A stretch of 62,647 nucleotides of DNA. It comes from Secundilactobacillus oryzae JCM 18671. Lineage in GTDB: Bacteria; Bacillota; Bacilli; Lactobacillales; Lactobacillaceae. Positions 1 through 8,621 of this stretch are shown here, one piece after another; the first letter of the stretch is position 1; every line of letters begins with the position of its first letter. Position numbers and translations under genes: made by a program. The stretch covers positions 1 to 62,647 of the forward strand of contig NZ_BBJM01000007.1 in the NCBI RefSeq assembly GCF_000740055.1. The letters run 5' to 3'. The notes beneath the pieces were generated by a model that had not been told where the DNA came from, searched no databases, and was given only the letters and a program-made list of their open reading frames with translations.

Positions 1-123
1 GTTACTAGCGAATTGACTTCGCAAATGTTTGTTTTGGATTCAACCTAAGTTGAATCGCCCTGCACATTTGATTCGTCGAAACTTTGTTCAGTTTTCAAAG
101 GTCTACTTTATTTCTTGCAACGT
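1..123 (-). other. 5' leader of a ribosomal RNA operon (16S lies off the left edge)
   Basis: The minus strand below promoter P2 carries the box CTTTGAAAACTGAACAAAG-type element (82-100), which is the conserved segment of Bacillus/Lactobacillus rrn leaders linked to boxA antitermination. It is followed by an 8-bp hairpin (37-56, stem GATTCAAC/GTTGAATC) and the GCGAAGTCAATTCGC element near 11-24 that commonly precedes the 16S gene in lactobacilli. No mature rRNA sequence is inside the window, so the 16S gene itself is inferred. Confidence 0.75.
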
Positions 124-129
124 TTATAA

Positions 130-158
130 ATTATAAACGTTGTTATCAGCGAAGTCAA
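130..158 (-). promoter_or_regulatory. rrn promoter P2
   Basis: On the minus strand TTGACT (153-158) and a perfect TATAAT (130-135) are separated by exactly 17 nt, with an A/T-rich UP-like stretch just upstream (159-185). It is the promoter proximal to the rRNA leader. Confidence 0.85.
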
Positions 159-224
159 CAACTTTTTTCAAAAACATTTTTTTGAATTGGTATATGTTGG
201 CTTTCGTAACTGACAACAGTAACT

Positions 225-253
225 AATTTACCAGGTATTTGAATTCCGGTCAA
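225..253 (-). promoter_or_regulatory. rrn promoter P1
   Basis: TTGACC (248-253) and TAAATT (225-230) on the minus strand are spaced by 17 nt, about 95 bp upstream of P2. The tandem P1/P2 arrangement is that of Bacillus-type rrn operons. Confidence 0.75.
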
Positions 254-367
254 CACTTTTATTCATTTTTTTGGAATAAAATTCAAAACCGAACTTTATT
301 CCTGAACAATACATAATTAAATCGTTAAAACCGAACGCAAATGGTTAAATGGCCTTTCACTATTCGT

Positions 368-410
368 AAAAATAACAGGCGTCGAATCCCGCACGAGATC
401 CAACGCCTGT
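368..410 (-). terminator. Rho-independent terminator of the 416-1402 gene
   Basis: Minus-strand stem ACAGGCGT/ACGCCTGT (375-382 with 403-410) with an inner 5-bp extension is followed by a U-rich run. It sits directly after the stop codon and separates this gene from the rrn promoters. Confidence 0.8.
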
Positions 411-415
411 CCTTA

Positions 416-1402
416 TTAGTGTCGCTTCTTTTTACGACGCCCTTTTTTTCTAAATGCGGGTTGTTGTCCCGGCTTAATTTTACTTGTATATAACGCTTGA
501 CCCTCTTGTTTGTTTTGGGAAAGATAGAATTGCGTGAACGCATTTACCTGTGCACGTTTAGTTGTATCCACTCCCGCAATCCGCATTGCTCGAGTGAGGT
601 TCGTATAAAAGTCATCAAAGTTCTGATCATACAAATGCACAAGGGCATCGTGATGCTTACGAATCCATTCTAATAAGTCCTGTTCATTTGAAAGGACCTT
701 AATAGAAGAAAGATGCTTAACCAGCTCACTCAAAGCGAATGGAATCTGATCAAACAGCGCTTGATCCTTCTCGTCGGACTCTAGAATAGGGACAAACCGA
801 CGGAACATTGCTTCGGCGAATAACTCACCATCCCACGTCTCTGGTTCGCGTTTCAGACCAAGAACCATGAGTTCAGAAGCTGCATCAATGATGACATCGA
901 AGTAGTGCCGATCCGTATCCGTTAAATTACCAACAACGGGTAACTTATGGAGATCATCTAGCCAACGGTCAATCTGATCACCAACTGCTTCAGGTGTTTC
1001 TGCAACAACCTCAGCTTTTACGGCCTTAGTTTTTTTATCGCTGATCTTCTTAGCCGTATCTGTCTTTTGACTACTCAAAGCGAGCATGTCACTTCGCGTA
1101 TCCTTAGCAACCTTAATGAATGCTTGACTATCATCAAGGAGTGCCTCGGCCTCAGCAAACTTAAAGAAGCTTGTCAAAATGGGCGTGGTCGCAACATAGT
1201 AGTTGTGTGGTTCATCTTGGTCAGTGGCAAATCGACCCGTAAGTATCGTTGCGACGTCTTTTGGTTGCCAATTTGCAAGTGTGGAATTCTTAGCCGTTAA
1301 AAAAGCAGTCAATACCTGCTCAGTAAACTTCTGCTGGTTATCAGATAGTTTCTGGAACAAACTACTCTGCTGAAATTTACCGATGATTTCCTGTGGGTCC
1401 AT
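416..1402 (-). CDS. Conserved-looking hypothetical protein with a strongly basic C-terminal tail
   Basis: The product of 328 aa is not one I recognise. It has no signal peptide or membrane segment. It reads as two mostly helical, acidic halves (about 1-110 and 140-290) joined by a lysine-rich linker (about 110-128, many K/T/S). It ends in a basic tail of about ten residues (K/R-rich, ending KKKRH), the kind of tail often seen on proteins that touch nucleic acid or ribosomes. It is monocistronic, with its own terminator, directly upstream of the rRNA promoters on the same strand. Function is unassigned; nucleic-acid contact is only an inference from the tail. Confidence 0.8.
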   Translation of the reverse strand: MDPQEIIGKFQQSSLFQKLSDNQQKFTEQVLTAFLTAKNSTLANWQPKDVATILTGRFATDQDEPHNYYVATTPILTSFFKFAEAEALLDDSQAFIKVAKDTRSDMLALSSQKTDTAKKISDKKTKAVKAEVVAETPEAVGDQIDRWLDDLHKLPVVGNLTDTDRHYFDVIIDAASELMVLGLKREPETWDGELFAEAMFRRFVPILESDEKDQALFDQIPFALSELVKHLSSIKVLSNEQDLLEWIRKHHDALVHLYDQNFDDFYTNLTRAMRIAGVDTTKRAQVNAFTQFYLSQNKQEGQALYTSKIKPGQQPAFRKKGRRKKKRH

Positions 1403-1576
1403 GAGTTAATCTCCAATCCGATTCGAAAGTACTGCACTCATTATAGAAAAAATGAGCATGATTTTCAAACTAAGGTGGATTTATGTAAAAAACACTTAAG
1501 GTCGGAGAAAAATCAAAGACATTCGCATCGCTTTTTTGTATCCTTATCAACTGAAGAATGAGAGAGGAGTCAACTC

Positions 1577-2755
1577 ATGGATCCAGTAGTTATTGTGAGC
1601 GCCGTCCGTACCCCAATCGGTAAACTTGGCGGTGCCCTATCCAGTTTAAATGCCGTCGAACTTGGTACTATCGTTGCAAAAGAGGCTATTCGTCGCGCAC
1701 AGGTTTCACCTAAGCATATCGACCAGGTCATCTTTGGTAACGTCCTTCAAGCCGGCTCAGGGCAAAACGTTGCCCGTCAAATTGAAATCAATTCAGGCAT
1801 TCCCGATACCAGCACCGCAATGACCACTAACCAAGTTTGTGGGTCCGGGCTTAAAGCCGTCCGCCTTGGTCAGACCGCCATTGAAATGGGAGATGCTGAC
1901 GTTGTGTTAGTCGGCGGTACCGAAAGCATGTCTGCTGCGCCGTTCATTGCACCTCACGTCCGTTTTGGTCATAAATACGGACAAGTCCCGTTCTTCGACA
2001 GTGTAGAACATGATGGTTTAGAGGATGCTTTTTCCAAACAACCCATGGGCATCACTGCCGAAAACGTAGCGGAACAATTTAAAGTGACTCGAGAAGCACA
2101 GGATGCCTTCGCACTGCAATCACACCAACGGGCGGTTCAAGCTCAGCAAAATGGTGCCTTTAATGAAGAAATCGTTCCCGTAACAATTAAAACTAAACGT
2201 GGTAGCATTACTGTTTCTGAAGATGAAGCCGTCCGCCCAGACACTTCTATAGAAGCTTTAGCAAAATTACCGGCCTCGTTTAAGAAAAACGGAACCGTTA
2301 CTGCCGGCAATGCAGCAGGTCTGAACGATGGTGCCAGCGCACTCGTTTTGATGAAAGCTTCTCGTGCCGAACAACTCGGCTTAACCTACCTCGCAAAAAT
2401 TGATGGCTACACCGAAGTTGGCATCGATCCAGCCATCATGGGTTACGCACCTTACTACGCCATCAACAAGCTAACTGCTAAATTAGCAATCAGTACTGAG
2501 GAAATTGACCGCTTCGAAATCAATGAAGCGTTCGCCGCGCAGAGTGTGGCGGTGGTCCGCGACCTGAAACTCGATTCTAAAAAGGTCAACGCTAATGGTG
2601 GTGCGATTGCGCTGGGTCATCCCCTCGGTGACTCTGGTGCCCGAATTCTAACCACCCTGATTAACCAGTTACACCATGACAATCTCCAAACTGGTATCGC
2701 CTCCCTCTGCATCGGTGGCGGAATGGGTATGGCCATGGCCGTTTCTAAAGCTTAA
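1577..2755 (+). CDS. thlA: Acetyl-CoA C-acetyltransferase (thiolase)
   Basis: Condenses two acetyl-CoA to acetoacetyl-CoA, in lactobacilli the entry step of the mevalonate pathway to isoprenoids. The 392-aa length matches the family. The catalytic set is intact: the nucleophile Cys88 in NQVCGSG, the NEAFAAQ motif, His348 in GGAIALGHPLG, and Cys378 in the CIGGGMG loop. The ATG follows a clear AGAGGAG ribosome-binding site. The gene stands alone, flanked by convergent sfsA and a strong terminator. The mevalonate genes mvaA and mvaS are not in the window, so pathway membership is inferred. The symbol is a family-level choice. Confidence 0.93.
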   Translation: MDPVVIVSAVRTPIGKLGGALSSLNAVELGTIVAKEAIRRAQVSPKHIDQVIFGNVLQAGSGQNVARQIEINSGIPDTSTAMTTNQVCGSGLKAVRLGQTAIEMGDADVVLVGGTESMSAAPFIAPHVRFGHKYGQVPFFDSVEHDGLEDAFSKQPMGITAENVAEQFKVTREAQDAFALQSHQRAVQAQQNGAFNEEIVPVTIKTKRGSITVSEDEAVRPDTSIEALAKLPASFKKNGTVTAGNAAGLNDGASALVLMKASRAEQLGLTYLAKIDGYTEVGIDPAIMGYAPYYAINKLTAKLAISTEEIDRFEINEAFAAQSVAVVRDLKLDSKKVNANGGAIALGHPLGDSGARILTTLINQLHHDNLQTGIASLCIGGGMGMAMAVSKA

Positions 2756-2772
2756 TTCCTATAAAATACAAC

Positions 2773-2807
2773 GAGCGCCCTGACAACTTTGCCGGGGCGC
2801 TCATTTT
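2773..2807. terminator. Terminator between convergent thlA and sfsA
   Basis: Perfect 8-bp stem GAGCGCCC/GGGCGCTC (2773-2780 with 2795-2802) followed by ATTTTTC on the plus strand. The minus-strand side is less U-rich, so it mainly serves thlA. Confidence 0.85.
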
Positions 2808-3524
2808 TCATTCTTCTATAAAGGTCTGATTCAAATCAAACGTAATCGGTTGTTCGACACTGATTTCGTCTGGCGTCACGTGGCAGCGATAGGCTACCAC
2901 CTGGACGCCAGCTGCCATGGCTTCTTGAATTGCTGCATAAAGCTTCGGCGCTCGTTCTCTGTATATCGTCATCGTCGTCACGTAATCCATTTGGACAATT
3001 AAACAAAGATAGGCACGGTAGCCATCCTCCAGCGCCTTTACCAGCTCGTGGACGTGCTTCACTGCTCGAGTCGTCGGTGCGTCAGGAAAAGCCGCTAAGC
3101 CATACCCCTCCAGTGTGACACCCTTCACCTCAATAAAGAATGGCTGGCCATCTGATGCCTCACCACGAAAATCAATCCGTGAATCGCGATACTTTACCTC
3201 GGCCTTTAAGGCGGCCACGTGCGTCACGTTTGGTAAATGAATTTGTTCAGCCATTACGGCTTCGGCAGTCACTAAGTTAGGGGCCTGACTATCAATATTA
3301 ATCCAGTGACCACGCTTATTTACCGCTACAAGATCCCAGTGGGTAATTCGCTTAGGCGCATCGCTGTGAACCAGTGAAACTTCGACACCTTGGATTAAGA
3401 GTTCTTTATTCCGTCCCGTATTTTTCACATGGACCCGAATTAACTCATCGTTTAACCGACACACGGCCGTAAACCGATTTTCCTTTTCGATAAACGTGGC
3501 AAGTTGATAGTTTTCGTATTTCAC
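2808..3524 (-). CDS. sfsA: SfsA family protein (sugar fermentation stimulation homolog)
   Basis: The 238-aa length is typical of the family. Characteristic motifs are HVKNTGR near residue 33, the NIDSQAPN segment, YRDSRIDF, FIEVKGVTLE and AFPDAPTTRAVKHVHEL. Residues in the last three resemble a nuclease-like fold with acidic and lysine residues. SfsA proteins are described as DNA-binding or sugar-metabolism regulators in E. coli, but the biochemical role in lactobacilli is not settled. No operon partner; it converges on thlA. Confidence 0.92.
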   Translation of the reverse strand: MKYENYQLATFIEKENRFTAVCRLNDELIRVHVKNTGRNKELLIQGVEVSLVHSDAPKRITHWDLVAVNKRGHWINIDSQAPNLVTAEAVMAEQIHLPNVTHVAALKAEVKYRDSRIDFRGEASDGQPFFIEVKGVTLEGYGLAAFPDAPTTRAVKHVHELVKALEDGYRAYLCLIVQMDYVTTMTIYRERAPKLYAAIQEAMAAGVQVVAYRCHVTPDEISVEQPITFDLNQTFIEE

Positions 3525-3579
3525 CGCAAATTCCCCCCAATGACGAGTAGCGAGCCCTATTTTAGTTCAAAAAAAATGA

Positions 3580-3608
3580 TTGTCTTCGCCCCAAGTTTAC
3601 CCTATAAT
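3580..3608 (+). promoter_or_regulatory. Promoter of the GNAT gene
   Basis: TTGTCT (3580-3585), 17-nt spacer, perfect TATAAT (3603-3608); 45 nt upstream of the chosen start codon. Confidence 0.75.
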
Positions 3609-3653
3609 TGTCGAGATTTGAAAAATACTTATTAAAAATTAGGAGTGAACATC

Positions 3654-4181
3654 TTGTCAGCAACATACCTACGACAGGCCACAATGGCTGATTTACCCGC
3701 AATCATTTCAATTATTTCCGATGCTAAAGCCTACCTAAAGGAACAAAATATTAATCAGTGGCAATCCGGTTATCCATTTGATTCCGATATTGAAATGGAT
3801 ATCAAGGACGGTATTTCCTACGTCCTGATTATTGACGGCAAGGTGGCCGGCACCGCTGCCATTCACCAAGGTCTCGATCGCAATTACCTCGAAATCCAAG
3901 ATGGCGAATGGGTTAACGGCACGTTTGCCAAGTATACGGCGATCCACCGTATCGCACTTTCAGGCGCCTTTCGTGGCCAACACCTCTCTGAAAAACTGAT
4001 GAGTGGGGTTGTGACGATTTCTAGTACCCTAGGCTATAAGGATATTCGGATTGATACCCATCCTAAGAACCTTGGCATGCAACACGTCATTACGTCTAAC
4101 GGCTTCACTAAGCGCGGCGTTATTCATATGCAGGATGAAAGTGATCCAGAACGATACGCTTACCAACTGATTATTGATTAA
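3654..4181 (+). CDS. GNAT family N-acetyltransferase
   Basis: A 175-aa GCN5-related acetyltransferase: YLRQATMADLPAI at the N-terminus, a central HRIALSGAFRGQHLS acetyl-CoA loop (the R/Q-x-x-G/H-x region) and a C-terminal NLGMQHVITSNGFTKRGV motif typical of the last strands. I start it at TTG 3654 because AGGAG (3641-3645) is 8 nt upstream of it and overlaps the alternative GTG at 3645. Substrate unknown. It has its own promoter and terminator. Confidence 0.88.
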   Translation: MSATYLRQATMADLPAIISIISDAKAYLKEQNINQWQSGYPFDSDIEMDIKDGISYVLIIDGKVAGTAAIHQGLDRNYLEIQDGEWVNGTFAKYTAIHRIALSGAFRGQHLSEKLMSGVVTISSTLGYKDIRIDTHPKNLGMQHVITSNGFTKRGVIHMQDESDPERYAYQLIID

Positions 4182-4192
4182 TTCATACACTA

Positions 4193-4227
4193 AACCCCGT
4201 CAAGTTTAAACTTGGCGGGGCTTTTTT
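4193..4227 (+). terminator. Terminator after the GNAT gene
   Basis: Ten-bp stem CCCCGTCAAG/CTTGGCGGGG (4195-4204 with 4211-4220, one G-U pair) and a six-T run. It overlaps the stop codon of the opposing gene. Confidence 0.88.
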
Positions 4228-4867
4228 AGTGCAATATGGCCATCAAATCTTCAATCGCTTTATCCGCGTTTCGTGCCCCGTTACCCACAGGATAATACGT
4301 CGGATACACCGGATAATAATGGCCTCCGACCTGCAAATCAAAAGGCTGCTGGCGAGTGGTCGAGACGCTTAATGATTTGCCCAATAAAATTGAGCTCACT
4401 TGATTACCGAACGCAATAATTTGCTTAGGTTGTACAATTTCAACTTCTTGCTTCAGCGTTTCCAGGTACTCTCGAAAAATCAGGTTAGAGACCGGGATTG
4501 TGCCCGCAAAAGTACACTTCGCCAGGTTCGTCATGAAGTAATGGTGCTGCGTCACATCCTGATAAACGGCGTCAGCAAATTCCGGCGTCCAGTCTTGGGG
4601 GTGCTTAGCTTCAATTGCTGTCCCCGTTTGTTCATTTAAAAGACCTAGCCGTATAAACAAACGCCAAATTGGCTTCGTGCCAATCCACGGGGCTCGCATC
4701 CCCAACCAGTCAGCATGGGTGGAGACATTCCGTCCAGTCGGATTCATAAACACAAACATCGTATCTGGCTGCTGACTATCCCCCGCACCGTAAACCGATC
4801 GAAACTGAGGATCACCAAATTCAAGTTGCATTTGATCGTAACGTTGATTAAGCTCCTGCAGTTCCAA
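4226..4867 (-). CDS. Uracil-DNA glycosylase superfamily protein
   Basis: Resembles the COG1573-type uracil-DNA glycosylase superfamily. It has FVFMNPTGRN near the N-terminus (position of the GEAPG-type water-activating loop), MTNLAKC, the IIAFGNQVSSILLGK strand-helix and a C-terminal VYPTYYPVGNGARN loop (position of the H-P-S motif). These loops deviate from canonical Udg sequences, so activity is not proven. The start is chosen at TTG 4867, preceded by AAGGTGA and overlapping the end of addA; an in-frame GTG at 4900 has no ribosome-binding site. It is likely translated by coupling to addA, giving a rexB-addA-Udg repair operon. Confidence 0.72.
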   Translation of the reverse strand: MELQELNQRYDQMQLEFGDPQFRSVYGAGDSQQPDTMFVFMNPTGRNVSTHADWLGMRAPWIGTKPIWRLFIRLGLLNEQTGTAIEAKHPQDWTPEFADAVYQDVTQHHYFMTNLAKCTFAGTIPVSNLIFREYLETLKQEVEIVQPKQIIAFGNQVSSILLGKSLSVSTTRQQPFDLQVGGHYYPVYPTYYPVGNGARNADKAIEDLMAILH

Positions 4868-4868
4868 A

Positions 4869-7800
4869 TCATTCACCTTCAATCGTGACCAAGTCGCCAC
4901 TAGCTAAGAGATACAGATACTTGTCCGTCACCGGACGATCGAGGATATCCGCTAATGCTTCTGCGTACAGGTTCACTTGCCCCCTGTAACGTTCTTTAAT
5001 CTTCTCAATGCTAGCCGCCTTATCATTAAAGGCTACGTAATCCGTTTTGAAATCATAGAGGATAACGCGTTCAGGAAGCACCACGTATCCATCCATGATT
5101 CCGTGAATCAGAACCTTAGCCTCTTCGTCATCGATTTCGCCAAACAATTTTTGTGCTGACAGCAAGAGCGAGAAGGGTTGTTCTCGTTTTACTTGAGCTG
5201 GATGTGCCACTAACAGTTGACCTAACTCACTATTTTCGAAGAAATTCAGTACGCTGGCCTGATCGATCTTGGCCGCAACCTCTTCCGTCAGGACATTCCC
5301 CATCACCAACTCCTGCACACGAGCTGCAATTCGGGCTGCTGTGATTGGTTGGGTTAAATCAATTTCTTGCATCAACAAATGGGTGGCCGTTCCGATTTCA
5401 GTAGCCGCCGGTGCTTGCTTCGTTTGAAGGAATCTCGGTTGGTCAAAGTCCTTCGCCACGAAGCGGTTTGCCGCACCAGTTTCATTCTGATTAATGCTAA
5501 AGTCGCCCATCTCAATGGTATCCGGGTCGTTAAATAGGCGCTTAACCTCAGATACCGACTGGTACGCGGTCGTTTGCGTCGCCTGTAAATTCGGATAACT
5601 AAAGTTCATGACCCGATCAATATCGGAAACGTTCACTTCACTATAATCAGCGTCCCCCAACTTATTGTGCAGGGTCTTCAACCACTCTGCCCCAGTCATC
5701 GGCGTCGTTTGCTGACCAATTTTCTGAAGATCCGTAACGGTCACAAACTCAATTTGAAATTGGGTCTCATCCCCATTTAAATCAATAAAGTGCGGATCCA
5801 CCTGTCGGCTTCTCAAGCTTTCAGCAAACCGTGGGTGCCGAACCAGACACATGCCAATCCAATCTAGCGCGTTGTTGGTGTTTAACCGATCGTTCATGTC
5901 TAAGACCAATCGATCACTCTGGCAGGCTTTTTCCCAGTTGGCAACCGCTTTTTCTCGATCCTTAACCGTACCGACAATAATTAACCGCTGTTCAGCTCGG
6001 GTTAACGCCACATAAAGCTTTCGCATCTCCTCAGCGAGACTCGCTTGTTTCGTCGCTTCACTGGCCAGCATTTTTTGCAAACTATCAAACTTAGCACGTC
6101 GATGCTCATCGAAATAAGTAATCCCGATTCCTAATTTATCGTTTAAGACCGCGTCGCCCTTCGTATCGCTCATATTAAACTGATGACTCATATCCATGAG
6201 GAAGACCACTGGGAATTCCAGCCCCTTGCTCCCATGAATGGTCATTACCCGAACGGCATCATCACTCACCTCAGTTGGTGCTTCCGCTAAGTCCTCATCC
6301 TCGCTTTGCATACGTTGGATGAACTGCACGAACTGGAATAGTCCTTTGAAATTACTCTTTTCGTAAACTGCAGCTCGTTCGTAAAGTGCATGCAAGTTAG
6401 CCTGACGCTGCTTTCCGGCCGGCATCCCCGCTACATAATCCAAGAAACCAGTCTCTTGATAAATGCGCCAAATTAACTCAACTAATTGGTTTTGTTTGGC
6501 AACATCCTTAAAAATAGTTAACTGCTTCAAGAAGCGGTCAATTTTTGGAAAAATGGCATCCCCATACGGGTTTCCTGACTGGTAAGTATCGTGGAATTGC
6601 AGAACCGCTTGGAAGTAATCCCCCGTCTTATCTGTCACGCGCAAGTAAGCCAACTGATTTTCATCCAAGCCCACGATTGGTGACCGTAGCACCGCTGCCA
6701 ACGGAATATCTTGGTACGGATTATCAATCAAACTCAATAACGCCATCATAATTTGAATTTCGGTGGTTTTGAAATAGTTTTGCGCATCATTAACCAAAAC
6801 CGGAATCCCCATTTGGGCAAACAACTCGGTAATGACGAGGTTGTTGTTCTTCGTTGGCGTCAAAAGCGCGAAATCTTTGAAGGCAACGGGACGCATTTCA
6901 CCCGTCTCTCGGTCAAAAATTTCCGTTCCGTTGGCCTGCATCTCTAAAATCCGTTGACCGACCATCGCAACTTGACCTCGAACCTTATCATCAATCTTGA
7001 ACGTTGCATCAATGGGTTCATCTTCATTTTGCTCGGTCATGACATTGGTCTGTTGGTCCTCATAAATCAGTAGTTCAGTTGCTGGTGTATAACCATCAGG
7101 ATAATAAGACGCACCAAAGACCAGCTTGGCACCACCAGTGTAGTCCATCTCACCTAATTCTTGATTCATCAATTGTGTAAAAATGAGGTTGGTGAAGTCA
7201 TCGACATTCTTAATTGAGCGGAAGTTTTCGGCCAACTGAATGTCTTTTCCTGCTTGAGGATCTTCACCAAAATGATTGAACTTGCCTACAAATAAGCTCG
7301 GATCCGCCAAACGGAACCGATAGATGGATTGCTTCACATCCCCCACCATGAATAAGTTCCCCGGTTCATGACGCGTAATGGTTTGCAAAATAGCTTCTTG
7401 AAGTGCGTTAGTATCCTGGTATTCATCAACCATGATTTCTTCGTAGCGATCCCGTAACTGTTCCCGCACTGCCTTTCCTTGCTCCGTATCCGCACTGAGA
7501 ATTTCAAGTGCATAATGCTCAAGATCACTGAAGTCGAGCACATGTTGCCGTAACTTTTCTTGTTGATAGGCGTCGCTAAATGCTTGCACCGTCGTCGCCA
7601 ATTTGGTCACGATTGCGTGACTTTGTTGCATGACTTCAGTTGTGATCGCTTCGTTTAACGCCAAATAAGTATCCTGTAACTCATCAATGACAGCCAAGGC
7701 AGCTTTACGGGCCTCTTGTGCTTCCTTCTTGAGTTCAGGAACGTCATCCTTTTTGGTCACTCGAGGAGACGTCGACCGTTTCACAAATAGCGTCTCGCGC

Positions 7801-8621
7801 ACTTCGTCCCACTTCAAGTCAGGCAATTGATCTTGAGTTGCCCGTAGACTTGCCATTTCCGTTTCACACAATTCTGCTAACTTGGGAAATTCAGCTTGGT
7901 TCGCTTTTTCAAGTGCATAACCCAGGTCCTTAATCGCTTGTTCAACACGATTTTGAATCAATGGGAGGATTTGCTTGCGATACAAGTCACTGTCATTCAA
8001 CGTCCCATTGATTACATAAGGGTCCGCTAGCTGTTGCAACCATTGCGCTGGATTTGGCTTGGCGTTGGCATAGAAATAAACTCGATTAACTAAATCCGTC
8101 AGGCCGTCATCGTTACGGTCGTTTGAGAAGTTGGCCGTCAGTCGTTTAAATGAGCCATCTTCATCATTTTCGTACAGCGTTTCTCTGACATCCTGCCAGA
8201 CTTGATCCCGTAGCAAAATGCCTTCCGTCTTATCCGCCAGCAATCGGAAAACGGGATCCAAATCAATAATATAGTAGTAACGCTCAATAATTTGCTGACA
8301 GAAAGCGTCCAAAGTACTGATATTAGCCACCGGAAGTAGGCTTAGCTGATGCATCAGTCGACGTCGATTTTCACCCGTCGTTTCGGTGATTTTGCGTTCC
8401 AATGATTTGTGAATCCGATCCTTCATTTCCTTAGCCGCTGCCTTAGTGAAGGTCACGATTAGAAGCTGATCAACCCCGATGCCCTCTTCAGTAATCCGCT
8501 TGATCACCCGATCGACCAGCACTCGCGTCTTCCCAGAACCCGCAGAGGCAGAAACTAATAGATTCGTGTCGCGCGTATCAATAACCTGTTGTTGGCTCTT
8601 CGTATATTTAATGTCTGCCAT
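4869..8621 (-). CDS. addA: ATP-dependent helicase/nuclease subunit A (AddA/RexA)
   Basis: Helicase-nuclease subunit of the AddAB (RexAB) complex, which resects double-strand ends and loads recombination at Chi. Visible parts are Walker A SASAGSGKT close to the N-terminus, helicase motif II VDEYQDTNALQ, motif VRVMTIHGSKGLEFPVVF, motif VI VALTRAEQRL, and the C-terminal RecB-type nuclease motif LYDFKTDYV. Length about 1250 aa is normal. Start at ATG 8621 is preferred; TTG 8633 lies only one nt from the AAGGAG. It overlaps rexB by 14 nt, implying coupled translation. Confidence 0.95.
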   Translation of the reverse strand: MADIKYTKSQQQVIDTRDTNLLVSASAGSGKTRVLVDRVIKRITEEGIGVDQLLIVTFTKAAAKEMKDRIHKSLERKITETTGENRRRLMHQLSLLPVANISTLDAFCQQIIERYYYIIDLDPVFRLLADKTEGILLRDQVWQDVRETLYENDEDGSFKRLTANFSNDRNDDGLTDLVNRVYFYANAKPNPAQWLQQLADPYVINGTLNDSDLYRKQILPLIQNRVEQAIKDLGYALEKANQAEFPKLAELCETEMASLRATQDQLPDLKWDEVRETLFVKRSTSPRVTKKDDVPELKKEAQEARKAALAVIDELQDTYLALNEAITTEVMQQSHAIVTKLATTVQAFSDAYQQEKLRQHVLDFSDLEHYALEILSADTEQGKAVREQLRDRYEEIMVDEYQDTNALQEAILQTITRHEPGNLFMVGDVKQSIYRFRLADPSLFVGKFNHFGEDPQAGKDIQLAENFRSIKNVDDFTNLIFTQLMNQELGEMDYTGGAKLVFGASYYPDGYTPATELLIYEDQQTNVMTEQNEDEPIDATFKIDDKVRGQVAMVGQRILEMQANGTEIFDRETGEMRPVAFKDFALLTPTKNNNLVITELFAQMGIPVLVNDAQNYFKTTEIQIMMALLSLIDNPYQDIPLAAVLRSPIVGLDENQLAYLRVTDKTGDYFQAVLQFHDTYQSGNPYGDAIFPKIDRFLKQLTIFKDVAKQNQLVELIWRIYQETGFLDYVAGMPAGKQRQANLHALYERAAVYEKSNFKGLFQFVQFIQRMQSEDEDLAEAPTEVSDDAVRVMTIHGSKGLEFPVVFLMDMSHQFNMSDTKGDAVLNDKLGIGITYFDEHRRAKFDSLQKMLASEATKQASLAEEMRKLYVALTRAEQRLIIVGTVKDREKAVANWEKACQSDRLVLDMNDRLNTNNALDWIGMCLVRHPRFAESLRSRQVDPHFIDLNGDETQFQIEFVTVTDLQKIGQQTTPMTGAEWLKTLHNKLGDADYSEVNVSDIDRVMNFSYPNLQATQTTAYQSVSEVKRLFNDPDTIEMGDFSINQNETGAANRFVAKDFDQPRFLQTKQAPAATEIGTATHLLMQEIDLTQPITAARIAARVQELVMGNVLTEEVAAKIDQASVLNFFENSELGQLLVAHPAQVKREQPFSLLLSAQKLFGEIDDEEAKVLIHGIMDGYVVLPERVILYDFKTDYVAFNDKAASIEKIKERYRGQVNLYAEALADILDRPVTDKYLYLLASGDLVTIEGE

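Noticed and set aside
1067-1300. Plus-strand ORF inside the 416-1402 gene, and many similar opposite-strand frames across the window
   Set aside because: They are shadow frames with no ribosome-binding site and no recognisable protein features.
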